A DNA stretch of 64,000 bases from Ilumatobacteraceae bacterium (GTDB lineage Bacteria > Actinomycetota > Acidimicrobiia > Acidimicrobiales > Ilumatobacteraceae). This document shows, in pieces, positions 16,727 through 23,912 of this stretch (position 1 is the first letter of the stretch; each line of letters opens with the position of its first letter). The stretch spans positions 492,740 to 556,739 of the forward strand of contig JAJTEL010000002.1 of NCBI GenBank assembly GCA_021299715.1, written 5' to 3'. Position numbers and translations under genes: made by a program. The notes under the pieces are model-generated. The model did not search any database. It saw nothing but the letters and a program-made list of their open reading frames with translations, and had not been told where the DNA came from.

Positions 16727-17178
16727 GCGTGACCGACTCCGTCAATAACGATCAGCAACAGCAGCACGAGACTTCAGCTCCGTATAACCCGCTAGAGCAA
16801 CTCATGGCATTGCTGACGCTTGTCGATCCAGTGGAATTTGCATCGAAAGCTGTCGACACCTCACGTCGCACCACAGAAGCTCTCATCACCATCATGGAGA
16901 ACATCGCATCCACGGTGGACAACTTGAATCGCACCACAACGCGGGTGAATTCACTGCTTGATGAAGTGGAAGAACCACTGAAGCGTGTTATGCCGCAGCT
17001 TGGCAATGCAATGAACGCCATGGCTGCCATGGGTGAAGCCGCACAACAACTGGGCGAGCTTTCAAAGAAACTCGGGCCACTCACCACTTTGGCCGAAAAT
17101 GCTGGGGGCCTGTTTGGTTTTCGCCCAACACGCCCCGCCTCCCCTCCAAAGGATGAGTCGGGTACTACTTCTTCTTAG
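16723..17178 (+). CDS. Helical hypothetical protein coupled to gcvP
   Basis: A 151-residue, mostly helical protein without a recognised family. It has a Gln-rich N-terminus, then a long amphipathic region with [20 protein letters not shown] and [20 protein letters not shown], reminiscent of phasin-like or Apo-lipophorin-like helical proteins, then a Pro/Ser tail. The GTG overlaps the gcvP stop (GTGA), so it should share the riboswitch-controlled transcript. Its last 14 bases overlap the 3' end of the convergent gcvT. A role in glycine metabolism is only suggested by position. Confidence 0.6.
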   Translation: MSVTDSVNNDQQQQHETSAPYNPLEQLMALLTLVDPVEFASKAVDTSRRTTEALITIMENIASTVDNLNRTTTRVNSLLDEVEEPLKRVMPQLGNAMNAMAAMGEAAQQLGELSKKLGPLTTLAENAGGLFGFRPTRPASPPKDESGTTSS

Positions 17179-18214
17179 CCACGAACGGCGTCTTCACAAC
17201 GACACCTGGCAATAAAATCCCTCGCACATCGAGCGACACGGCGTCTCCCACAACAATCGAAGGGGACACGAATGCCAGCGCAACACAGTGACCCAACGTT
17301 GGCGAGAAGTTGCCGCTACTCACTGCTCCAACCACCTCACCCGATGCCGAGAGCACCGCAGAGCCGTCACGTGCCGGACGCCGACCATCGATAGAGATGC
17401 CCACAAGATGACGGCTGACTCCCCTGTCTTTCTCTGCGGCTAACGGTGCGCGGCCACGAAACTCTTTGTCCCATGCCACCACCCATTCAAGGCCCGCCTG
17501 TAACGGAGTAATTCCCTCTCCAAGTTCATGACCATGAAGTGGCAGTGCCGCCTCGAGACGAAGCGTGTCGCGCGCACCTAGGCCAGCAGGTTGAACACCA
17601 GCATCTAGCAACGCAGACCAAACGCGTTCGGCGTGCTCCACCGGAACCGCAATTTCAATTCCGTCTTCACCCGTGTAGCCGGTACCGGCGACAACGCACT
17701 GAACACCACACACCTGAACACGGCGCACCGCAAATCTGGGTACGTCGGCCGCTTCGGTGCAAAACGTTGAGACCTTTGCTCGCGCGTGAGGACCCTGAAC
17801 AGCAATCACAGCGCGTGTAGAGGTTGTGTCAACACCGCCAATTGCTGAGACGACTCGATCTGTATTAGATGCATTTGGCATTACGTCGAACACGTCGTCA
17901 TCTACCCACCACACGATGATGTCATCGAGAACTGATGCATCGTTTTCGTCTAACAAGTGCGTGTACTGAGCCCGACCCACTGAAATTTTTGAAAGATTGT
18001 TTGTGAGAGATTTCTGCAACAACGAAAAGGCGTTGGGCCCTTCGACGCGAACGGTACCGAGGTGAGAGACATCAAACATCACAGCGTTGGTTCTGCATGC
18101 CGTGTGTTCGGCAAGTGTTCCCGACGGATAATTCAGTGGCATATCCCAGCCGCCAAACGGAACCATCTTGGCGTCTAGCGAACGATGTGCCGCGTCAAGC
18201 GGTGAAAACTTCAT
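17165..18214 (-). CDS. gcvT: Aminomethyltransferase, T protein of glycine cleavage
   Basis: Transfers the aminomethyl carbon from lipoyl-GcvH to tetrahydrofolate, releasing ammonia. N-terminal MVPFGGWDMPLNYPSG, FDVSHLGTVRVEGPNA, the YTGEDGIEIAVP loop, and LGARDTLRLEAALPLHGHEL near residue 215 are all family hallmarks; 349 residues is slightly short but complete. The ATG follows the MerR stop by one base (TGA-A-ATG), so it is the last gene of the gcvH-garA-merR-bfn-merR-gcvT run. Unlike gcvP, it has no riboswitch of its own. Confidence 0.95.
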   Translation of the reverse strand: MKFSPLDAAHRSLDAKMVPFGGWDMPLNYPSGTLAEHTACRTNAVMFDVSHLGTVRVEGPNAFSLLQKSLTNNLSKISVGRAQYTHLLDENDASVLDDIIVWWVDDDVFDVMPNASNTDRVVSAIGGVDTTSTRAVIAVQGPHARAKVSTFCTEAADVPRFAVRRVQVCGVQCVVAGTGYTGEDGIEIAVPVEHAERVWSALLDAGVQPAGLGARDTLRLEAALPLHGHELGEGITPLQAGLEWVVAWDKEFRGRAPLAAEKDRGVSRHLVGISIDGRRPARDGSAVLSASGEVVGAVSSGNFSPTLGHCVALAFVSPSIVVGDAVSLDVRGILLPGVVVKTPFVAKKK

Positions 18215-18215
18215 T

Positions 18216-18701
18216 TCAGACAGCAGCGACTACGCCAGCAAGTCCGTCATCGTCATCGTCGTTAGATTCTGAACCAACAATCTCATTGGTTGAGGGCGTG
18301 AACGAAATAATGCGACGATCTACTTCATCGCGAACTCCAGACATTGGTAATACGTTCAAGACACCTTGGCCATGGCGCAATACGTCGATGAGTTCATCTC
18401 CATCGCAAAGAATGACACTTGAACCGTTAATGACGAGGTGAGCGGCCGAGATATCGGTGTCGACATGTTCGCGCATGTAGGCAAACACGTCACGGATTGA
18501 CTCCAAACGAATTCCAGCATCGAGAAGCTTCTTGATGACCTTTAATTCCAAAAGGTCGCGGTAGGTGTATTCGCGACGGCTTCCGCTGCCTGTTGCATCT
18601 GCGCCCGACGGACGAACCAAATCGGTACGTGCCCAATAGTCCAAGCGTCGATAAGTGATGCCGACAATCTCTGCAGCTTGTGTTCCGCTGAATGACTTCA
18701 T
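18216..18701 (-). CDS. MerR-family transcriptional regulator (Rv1830-like)
   Basis: A 161-residue regulator. Residues 1-75 form the MerR winged helix: FSGTQAAEIVGITYRRLDYW, then REYTYRDLLELKVIKKLLDAG. The tail holds a central VINGSSVILCDGDELIDVLRHGQGVLNVLP segment and an acidic end. Gene order (bfn, merR, gcvT) matches the Mycobacterium Rv1828-Rv1830 region. It has its own promoter (TTGACG-18-TAGCGT) with an inverted repeat near the transcript start, a likely autoregulatory operator. It may control gcvT below it. Confidence 0.88.
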   Translation of the reverse strand: MKSFSGTQAAEIVGITYRRLDYWARTDLVRPSGADATGSGSRREYTYRDLLELKVIKKLLDAGIRLESIRDVFAYMREHVDTDISAAHLVINGSSVILCDGDELIDVLRHGQGVLNVLPMSGVRDEVDRRIISFTPSTNEIVGSESNDDDDDGLAGVVAAV

Positions 18702-18731
18702 GTGATGGTTCCGTTCGTCTCTGTCGCGATG

Positions 18732-18790
18732 TCACACCCTGGTAACTACGCGGGTGTAAGACGCTACGAGGCAAACCCTCACATCGTCAA
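18732..18790 (-). promoter_or_regulatory. Promoter and putative operator of merR-gcvT
   Basis: Minus-strand -35 TTGACG (18785-18790) and -10 TAGCGT (18761-18766) are separated by 18 bases, one of few complete sigma70-type promoters visible here. An inverted repeat T(T/C)ACACCC, with arms at 18752-18759 and 18732-18739 and a 12-base spacer, lies just after the -10, where a bound repressor could act. Confidence 0.6.
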
Positions 18791-18794
18791 GGGG

Positions 18795-19286
18795 TCAGGC
18801 ACCAAAATCTTCTGGCGAGATATTCTCAATAAAATCACGGAATTCGTCGAGAATCTCGGTGGTATTCACCGCCTCTTCCTCCTCGATTGCTTCCCCCACA
18901 AGGTCGAGAAGGTCATCTTGGGCATAGATGGGGCATGACGCACGCAATGCGATGGCAATGGCGTCGGAGGGCCGAGCAGAGACCGTTACCTCGTCGTCTG
19001 TCTCGTGACGAAGCACAATGTCTGCGTAGTACGTGCCAGAAGAGACATGGGTAATCACCACCCGTACCACGACAACAAAGATTCGCTCGAGAGCTAAAAC
19101 GAACAAATCGTGTGTGAGCGGACGAGGCGTCTGTTCGTCGTCGAGGGCCGTCTTGATGGCAGCAGCTTCTGGACCACCAATAAAGATCTCAAACTGTCGG
19201 CGAGGAGCATCTTCTTCACGAAGAGTGACAACCGGAGTATTCGACATTCGATCAATGCGAACACCACGAACAGAGAGAGATTTCAT
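18795..19286 (-). CDS. Bifunctional nuclease family protein (BFN/DUF151)
   Basis: A 163-residue member of the DUF151 family, named after a plant nuclease; its bacterial role is unresolved. Motifs are FEIFIGGPEAAAIKTAL, PLTHDLFVLALERI, and VSARPSDAIAIALRASCPIYA. An acidic tail (EEEEAVNTTEIL) follows. I start it at ATG 19286, one base after the upstream merR stop; a longer frame exists but adds unconserved residues encoded inside merR. It corresponds to Rv1829 in the conserved order. Confidence 0.88.
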   Translation of the reverse strand: MKSLSVRGVRIDRMSNTPVVTLREEDAPRRQFEIFIGGPEAAAIKTALDDEQTPRPLTHDLFVLALERIFVVVVRVVITHVSSGTYYADIVLRHETDDEVTVSARPSDAIAIALRASCPIYAQDDLLDLVGEAIEEEEAVNTTEILDEFRDFIENISPEDFGA

Positions 19287-19287
19287 G

Positions 19288-20106
19288 TCAACGCTGTTCT
19301 GTGAGTCGGATGATGTCGCGAAGAATGAGAGCAGAACGCAACTCTCCACCAAGAGCCATGAATTCATCGAGCATGTTGAGTGCTTCTTCGCGTGATGCAG
19401 GATTGCGCTGTCTTAACAACGGCAAAATTCGCTGCTCGTACAAATTCACCTCACGATCAGCTGATGTTTTCCATGCGCGAAGATGACGAACATCGATTCC
19501 CAACTCTTGGAAACGTGCTGCCGCTTTAGCTACTTCAGTAGATGCTGCATCGAAGAAAGTGGTATCCCCTACTTCATGACCTGAGATCAATCCGGCAGCC
19601 TCTAGCTCTTTGAGAAATGCAGGTTCAATCTTGTGTTGCTGAACCAATTGATCTCGTGGGATTGATTCAGTGTTGTCTCGATGACGAAGTGCCTCACGTC
19701 GTTGTTCGCGTTGAACCGATTGTGGGACCATTGGGTCTTGTTCGGGGCGGTTCATGGCTGTGGTCTCGTCTCGTGGTCGTGGTACGGAACCGCGGGCCGC
19801 AGGATGGCCTGAGGTTGAAACAACTTGGGTAGGCAAAGTGAAGTCTCGGCTGATGTCCGAACTTTCATCTTCTAATTTGTCCTTAATGATTCGCAACGGC
19901 AGGTAATTAGTCCTCTGCTCACGCAGTATGAAACGCAAACGTTCCACTTCACCATCAGTGAATTTTCTGTAGCCAGATGGCGTTCGTTCGGGCTCGATGA
20001 GACCCTGACTTTCTAGAAAACGAATCTTCGAAATTGTGACATCGGGAAATTCTTCAAGCAATTGTGCGAGGACTTCACCGATAGACAAATAATCACGATC
20101 GCTCAC
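19288..20106 (-). CDS. MerR-family transcriptional regulator (Rv1828-like)
   Basis: A 272-residue regulator. The N-terminal winged helix shows LSIGEVLAQLLEEFPDVTIS, FLESQGLIEPERTPSGYR and RFILREQRTNYLPLRIIKDKL. The C-terminal part (about 165-270) is a second helical domain (LVQQHKIEPAFLKELEAAGL; LRAWKTSADREVNLYEQRI), as in Rv1828. The middle about 60 residues are Arg/Pro/Glu-rich and poorly ordered. The ATG overlaps the FHA-gene stop by 4 bases. The effector, if any, is unknown. Confidence 0.88.
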   Translation of the reverse strand: MSDRDYLSIGEVLAQLLEEFPDVTISKIRFLESQGLIEPERTPSGYRKFTDGEVERLRFILREQRTNYLPLRIIKDKLEDESSDISRDFTLPTQVVSTSGHPAARGSVPRPRDETTAMNRPEQDPMVPQSVQREQRREALRHRDNTESIPRDQLVQQHKIEPAFLKELEAAGLISGHEVGDTTFFDAASTEVAKAAARFQELGIDVRHLRAWKTSADREVNLYEQRILPLLRQRNPASREEALNMLDEFMALGGELRSALILRDIIRLTEQR

Positions 20107-20594
20107 GACAAGTCCTCCGCGCTTTCAAGAAACACCAGACGAAACTTGCCCACTTGTAACTCATCACCTTGCGACAGCTCGGCAACATCGATACGGCGCT
20201 GATTGACGTACGTTCCATTTAACGAACCTGCGTCACGCACGATATATCGACCCGCGCTGTGATGAATCTCGCTGTGCTGACGGGACACGGTGATGTCTTC
20301 CAATGTGATGGTGGAGTCTTCGCTGCGTCCAATAGACGTAACGGTTCCGGCGAGTTCGAAATATTGGCCTTCGTCTTCGCCGCCGCGAATGACAAGGATG
20401 GCTTGACCAGGCTGTATGTCACCGAGGTCGACACGCACATCGTCGTTGGGGCCAAGAGCGTCTTGCAGTGGGTCGGACTTTGCCAACGTGATTGTTCGGT
20501 CGTCGAGAATGTCGAGAACCGACCCACACGCTGAGCAAAACGCCGAACTCGGTGGATTTCGGTGCCCACACTTGTTGCAAAACACGTAGGTCAT
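20103..20594 (-). CDS. garA: GarA-like FHA protein with N-terminal zinc ribbon
   Basis: A 163-residue FHA-domain protein equivalent to mycobacterial GarA (Rv1827), which switches 2-oxoglutarate and glutamate enzymes. The FHA core is clear: TSIGRSEDSTITLEDITVSR, QHSEIHH, SLNGTYVNQRRI, and the ending GDELQVGKFRLVFLE is nearly the same as in GarA. The N-terminus differs: instead of the ETTS phospho-acceptor tail it has a zinc ribbon (C6, C9, C20, C23). It sits 6 bases after gcvH and overlaps the merR gene below. How it would be switched off by phosphorylation is not apparent. Confidence 0.88.
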   Translation of the reverse strand: MTYVFCNKCGHRNPPSSAFCSACGSVLDILDDRTITLAKSDPLQDALGPNDDVRVDLGDIQPGQAILVIRGGEDEGQYFELAGTVTSIGRSEDSTITLEDITVSRQHSEIHHSAGRYIVRDAGSLNGTYVNQRRIDVAELSQGDELQVGKFRLVFLESAEDLS

Positions 20595-20600
20595 GGCAAA

Positions 20601-20978
20601 TTACGCACCAATCAGTGCGGAATACTCCTCGGCGGCCATGAGAGCAGCCTCGTTGAGTGTGGTGACTTCGATTTCACAAATCCAACCCTCGCCATACGGA
20701 TCCGAATTCAACAGTTCAGGCGTCGCAGACAATGCTTCATTCACCACAGTGACTGTTCCTGAGACCGGCGCATATACATCGTTCACACTTTTTGTACTTT
20801 CGATCTCGCCTAGACCTTGATGCACTTCAACGGTGGACCCGACGTCTGGCAATTGGATATACACAATGTCGCCCAAAGCGTCCTGGGCGTACTCGGTGAT
20901 ACCAACGCGAACAACTGAACCGTTAACAGAGACCCATTCATGGTCCTTGGTGTACTTCAAGTTTGAGGGAACATTCAC
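20601..20978 (-). CDS. gcvH: Glycine cleavage system H protein
   Basis: Lipoyl carrier that shuttles the aminomethyl group among the P, T and L proteins. 125 residues, with YTKDHEWVSVNG, GITEYAQDALGDIVYIQLPD, and the lipoylation motif GEIESTKSVNDVYAPVSG (the K in ESTKS). The start is the second of two adjacent GTG codons (20978), placed 7 bases after TACCGT. A much longer frame upstream encodes unrelated Cys/His-rich shadow residues and is rejected. It leads the run gcvH-garA-merR-bfn. Confidence 0.95.
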   Translation of the reverse strand: MNVPSNLKYTKDHEWVSVNGSVVRVGITEYAQDALGDIVYIQLPDVGSTVEVHQGLGEIESTKSVNDVYAPVSGTVTVVNEALSATPELLNSDPYGEGWICEIEVTTLNEAALMAAEEYSALIGA

Positions 20979-20985
20979 CACCCCA

Positions 20986-20991
20986 ACGGTA
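20986..20991 (-). promoter_or_regulatory. -10 box of the gcvH operon
   Basis: TACCGT on the minus strand, 7 bases before GTG 20978; inside the last bases before the pgsA stop. Confidence 0.6.
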
Positions 20992-20995
20992 CTCG

Positions 20996-21559
20996 CTAGG
21001 GCTGTCTCCCTGAGGCCATATGAGCGCGCACCGTGGGGATGTATTTGGCAAAAGACACATAGGAAACAATGGCTCCGGGAATGCCCGCCGCCCAGCCCAA
21101 AATGGTGAAGACGGACCAGTAACCGCCAGCAGATCCAAGCGTGATCCATGGGACTGCCGACATAAGAGCAAACGTTGCCCACTTGCCCAGTTTCGTCACA
21201 GGAAATCTCTCCATGCCGAGCGCTGTAGCGCCCACCATGAGAACTGCAATTGAAACTTCTCGCACAAGAATGACGATGCCGAACCACGTTGGGAAAAATC
21301 CGTAGTACATCGCTGCACCAATGCCAACGAAGAACACCACTCGATCAGCCACTGGGTCGATGACTTTTCCAAGTTCACTGACCTGATTAAAACGACGCGC
21401 GATATAACCGTCAATCCAGTCTGTGAAGGCCAAGAGCCCGAAGAACCAACTGCCCGCCACTACCCTGCCGTCGGCCATTAGACCAACGTAGGTGGGCAAC
21501 ATTGCCAGTCGAACAATGGAGATGACGTTGGGAATAGTAAACACCGAACGCCACGACAC
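20996..21559 (-). CDS. pgsA: CDP-diacylglycerol-glycerol-3-phosphate 3-phosphatidyltransferase family protein
   Basis: Integral membrane CDP-alcohol phosphatidyltransferase that makes phosphatidylglycerol phosphate or a close product. The signature D-G-x2-A-R-x8-G-x3-D-x3-D is present from DWIDGYIARR through GKVIDPVADR (about residues 47-73). NVISIVRLAMLP at the N-terminus and several hydrophobic helices fit; 187 residues is usual. In Mycobacterium a pgsA gene lies near this same cluster. GTG start, with TAGGGT 6 bases upstream in a short region shared with the divergent SDR gene. Confidence 0.9.
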   Translation of the reverse strand: MSWRSVFTIPNVISIVRLAMLPTYVGLMADGRVVAGSWFFGLLAFTDWIDGYIARRFNQVSELGKVIDPVADRVVFFVGIGAAMYYGFFPTWFGIVILVREVSIAVLMVGATALGMERFPVTKLGKWATFALMSAVPWITLGSAGGYWSVFTILGWAAGIPGAIVSYVSFAKYIPTVRAHMASGRQP

Positions 21560-21565
21560 TCCATC

Positions 21566-21571
21566 ACCCTA
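21566..21571 (-). promoter_or_regulatory. -10 box of pgsA
   Basis: TAGGGT on the minus strand, 6 bases before GTG 21559. Confidence 0.6.
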
Positions 21572-21603
21572 GTCAGAGTGACTTTCCTATATGGGTAACG
21601 ACA

Positions 21604-21609
21604 TAGTCT
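21604..21609 (+). promoter_or_regulatory. -10 box of the SDR-HIT operon
   Basis: TAGTCT, 6 bases before ATG 21616. Confidence 0.6.
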
Positions 21610-21615
21610 GCAGTT

Positions 21616-22428
21616 ATGGCTCTTCCACTTCAAGACAAAGTCGCATTCATCACTGGCGGAGGCTCTGGTCTGGGCGCCGAGACCGCGAGACGGCTCGCAC
21701 GCGACGGTGCCCTTGTTGCCATCAACGACCTCAACCCGTCAGCAGCGGAGTCAATTGCATCTGAACTTGGCGGACTTGCCTTGCCTTTTGATGTCACCGA
21801 CTCAAGCAGGATGGACCTTGCCGTGGACATGTGTGTTTCACAACTTGGACGCCTCGACATCATGGTGAACAACGCTGGAATTGCACCAACGGCTCCAGGC
21901 AGCAAAACCGACATCGCAATCGCCAACCAGATGAAGCGGATGGAAGGCCGAATAGATGAACTAGAGCCGATGAATTATCTCATCGATATGAGCGATGCCG
22001 AGTGGGATCGCATGATTCGTGTTCACCTCTACGGCGCCTTCTACGGAACACGCGCAGCTCTTCGCTACATGCAACCCCAACGATCGGGACGCATCGTGAA
22101 CATCTCTTCCATTCTGGGTCAAAAGCCATCAGCCGGAGCACCCCACTATTCGGTTGCAAAAGCCGCCATCATCACGCTCACCAAAACAACGGCGGAAGAA
22201 GTTGCCGGTCTAGGCATCAACGTAAACGCAGTGTGTCCTGGCTATATCGATACTCCTCTTCTCACGCCATTCAGCGAAACATTGAAAGCCGGAATTGTGA
22301 TGCGTATCGGCAAGGGCCACATGGGGGTTCCCAATGACATTGCAGAAATGATTCGCTTCTTGTGTGGACCGGAGTCGCAGTATTGCACTGGAGACGTCTT
22401 TACAGTGTCAGGCGGATACCTCGGATGA
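21616..22428 (+). CDS. Short-chain dehydrogenase/reductase
   Basis: Classical SDR with Rossmann fold: TGGGSGLGAETARRLA (cofactor glycine motif, about 14-29), INDLN after beta-2 suggesting NAD(H) preference, DIMVNNAGIAP, IVNISSILG (catalytic Ser), and HYSVAKAAIITLTK (catalytic Tyr-x3-Lys). The C-terminal FTVSGGYLG is standard. An insert of about 30 residues (KTDIAIANQMKRMEGRIDEL) follows the NNAG motif and may cover the active site. Substrate unknown. TAGTCT ends 6 bases before the ATG. The HIT gene overlaps its stop. Confidence 0.92.
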   Translation: MALPLQDKVAFITGGGSGLGAETARRLARDGALVAINDLNPSAAESIASELGGLALPFDVTDSSRMDLAVDMCVSQLGRLDIMVNNAGIAPTAPGSKTDIAIANQMKRMEGRIDELEPMNYLIDMSDAEWDRMIRVHLYGAFYGTRAALRYMQPQRSGRIVNISSILGQKPSAGAPHYSVAKAAIITLTKTTAEEVAGLGINVNAVCPGYIDTPLLTPFSETLKAGIVMRIGKGHMGVPNDIAEMIRFLCGPESQYCTGDVFTVSGGYLG

Positions 22429-22823
22429 CAACTATTTTTACTCGCATCATTCGTGGAGAGATTCCAGGAACCTTCGTGTACAAGGACGAAGCTTGCGTCG
22501 CCTTCATGTCAATCAACCCTATGGCTGACGGCCATGTCCTCGTGATTCCACGAGATGAAGTTGACCACTGGGTCGATCTCTCCCCTTATATGGCAACTCA
22601 TTTATTTGAAGTATCCCATCGCATCTCGAAAGCTCTTCAGAAGGCCTTTCCGTGTGAACGCGTCGGACTCATCATCGCTGGCTACGAAGTGAATCACTGC
22701 CACATTCACCTCATTCCCACCAACAACATGAGTCAACTCAGCTTCGCTAATGCGGCAGCAAGCGTTGACCGTGAAACCCTCGAAAACAACGCGGAGAAAA
22801 TTATCTCTGCATTGAACTCCTAA
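22425..22823 (+). CDS. HIT family nucleotide hydrolase/transferase
   Basis: A 132-residue histidine-triad protein acting on nucleotide-phosphate conjugates such as AMP-amides. It begins TIFTRIIRGEIPGTFVYKDE, as in HINT proteins. DGHVLVIPRDEVDHW and the catalytic triad NHCHIHLIP (H-x-H-x-H) complete the fold. The ATG overlaps the SDR stop by 4 bases (ATGA). Its stop overlaps the 3' end of the convergent SRAP gene by 4 bases. Confidence 0.92.
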   Translation: MTTIFTRIIRGEIPGTFVYKDEACVAFMSINPMADGHVLVIPRDEVDHWVDLSPYMATHLFEVSHRISKALQKAFPCERVGLIIAGYEVNHCHIHLIPTNNMSQLSFANAAASVDRETLENNAEKIISALNS

Positions 22824-23536
22824 AAGAGCGTCAGTTCCTTTTCTTCTTCACCGTCAACTGGCTGGATGAGAGTCTCGTCGTTGTTACGAACGCTATTTAC
22901 CCGCGTAGAAACCCGTGTCGTACGAAAACGGGGCTGGTGATCTGGCTGAAACAACTCCAAGGGTGCGTCGCCTGGCAGTAACCATTCCACCGCTTCGTCA
23001 GCGTGAAACTCCACCGGGCTTCGGTCGTGAATATCTGACAAATCGAAGATGCTGTCGCGCGTGATAAGCGCGCACGTTTTTCCGGCATCAACAATTGGAG
23101 AGTCGCTCCAGATACCTGCACCCAACATGAGATGGCCGTCTGCACGAGTGACGTAGTACGGAATTTTGGCTTTCGGATTTGTTCTGTCCCATTCATAAAA
23201 ACCGGACATGGGAATAATGCAGCGATGCCCTGGCACTAAGCCTTTGAACGAAGGTTTTTCCGTGATGGTTTCAGAACGAGCATTAATCATGCTGGCGCCC
23301 TTTGAAGCATCCTTCGACCAAATGGGCAACAGACCCCACTGAACAACATCTACCTCTACAACACCATCGACCACACGAAGAATGGGAATGGCGTGGGTTG
23401 GCGCAACATTGAAGTTGTGAAGTAACGGCAAATCGGAGTCTGGAAGGTTCATGCGTAGACCAGCCGAGTTAACGGCATCTTGCATCTCATTCAGAATGTC
23501 GTCAGTTGAAAAGGAGCCAACAAACCTGCCGCACAT
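22820..23536 (-). CDS. SRAP/HMCES-type abasic-site shielding protein (YedK family)
   Basis: SOS response-associated peptidase that crosslinks through its N-terminal cysteine to abasic sites in single-stranded DNA. The protein starts MCGRFVGSF, so Cys2 is exposed after Met removal. NVAPTHAIPILR, INARSETITEKPSFK, CIIPMSGFYEWDR (catalytic Glu) and IHDRSPVEF are family motifs; 238 residues is typical. A longer frame would extend through the tRNA and would block the required N-terminal Cys, so ATG 23536 is the start. TACGGT ends 7 bases upstream, just beyond the tRNA 3' end. Confidence 0.93.
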   Translation of the reverse strand: MCGRFVGSFSTDDILNEMQDAVNSAGLRMNLPDSDLPLLHNFNVAPTHAIPILRVVDGVVEVDVVQWGLLPIWSKDASKGASMINARSETITEKPSFKGLVPGHRCIIPMSGFYEWDRTNPKAKIPYYVTRADGHLMLGAGIWSDSPIVDAGKTCALITRDSIFDLSDIHDRSPVEFHADEAVEWLLPGDAPLELFQPDHQPRFRTTRVSTRVNSVRNNDETLIQPVDGEEEKELTLF

Positions 23537-23543
23537 AGTGTCA

Positions 23544-23549
23544 ACCGTA
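23544..23549 (-). promoter_or_regulatory. -10 box of the SRAP gene
   Basis: TACGGT on the minus strand, 7 bases before ATG 23536 and one base past the tRNA CCA end. Confidence 0.65.
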
Positions 23550-23550
23550 A

Positions 23551-23628
23551 TGGTCGGGCTGGCGGGATTTGAACCCACGACCTCTTGTCCCCCAGACAAG
23601 CGCGCTAACCAAGCTGCGCTACAGCCCG
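23551..23628 (-). tRNA. tRNA-Pro (GGG), CCA encoded
   Basis: Read on the minus strand, it folds with a 7-bp acceptor stem (CGGGCTG with CAGCCCG), D arm GCGC/GCGC, anticodon stem CTTGT/ACAAG with loop CTGGGGG (anticodon GGG), and T arm GTGGG-TTCAAAT-CCCGC, followed by A and a genomic CCA. No intron. Confidence 0.95.
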
Positions 23629-23667
23629 AATGACTTGCAATGTTATCGGCTTTGCTGCGAACCGCCC

Positions 23668-23910
23668 CTAAACGAAGAGGTCAACGACTCGCCAACCGAG
23701 ATACAAACAGAGCAACACCATCAACAGTTTGAAGTGCCACGGAGCTTTTTCGTTATCGAGGCCTGCGAGTTTCTTTAGGTCCAGTGTGTCGGGCGTGATG
23801 TGACCAGAGACATTGGGAGTCTCCATTTCACTTGAGCATTCAGGGCAGCGCCCGTCCACTGTCATTGCTGATGGAGCAAAGTAGCGAGCACACGGTTCAC
23901 ACCACGGCAC
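23668..23910 (-). CDS. Small zinc-ribbon membrane protein
   Basis: An 80-residue protein with two CxxC pairs at the N-terminus (CEPC at 4-7 and CPEC at about 22-25), probably a zinc ribbon. A single C-terminal transmembrane helix follows (LLMVLLCLYLGWRVVDLFV). Similar two-part proteins occur beside housekeeping genes in actinobacteria; function is unknown. It begins with GTG two bases after the der stop, with an AAAGGTG Shine-Dalgarno site inside the end of der, so it belongs to that operon. Confidence 0.75.
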   Translation of the reverse strand: MPWCEPCARYFAPSAMTVDGRCPECSSEMETPNVSGHITPDTLDLKKLAGLDNEKAPWHFKLLMVLLCLYLGWRVVDLFV

Positions 23911-23912
23911 GA

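Noticed and set aside
20979..21287. N-terminal extension of gcvH
   Set aside because: It lies antiparallel in frame within pgsA, is Cys/His-rich without homology, and gcvH has a good start at 20978.
23537..23599. N-terminal extension of the SRAP protein through the tRNA
   Set aside because: The enzyme needs Cys at position 2; the extra residues are translated tRNA sequence.
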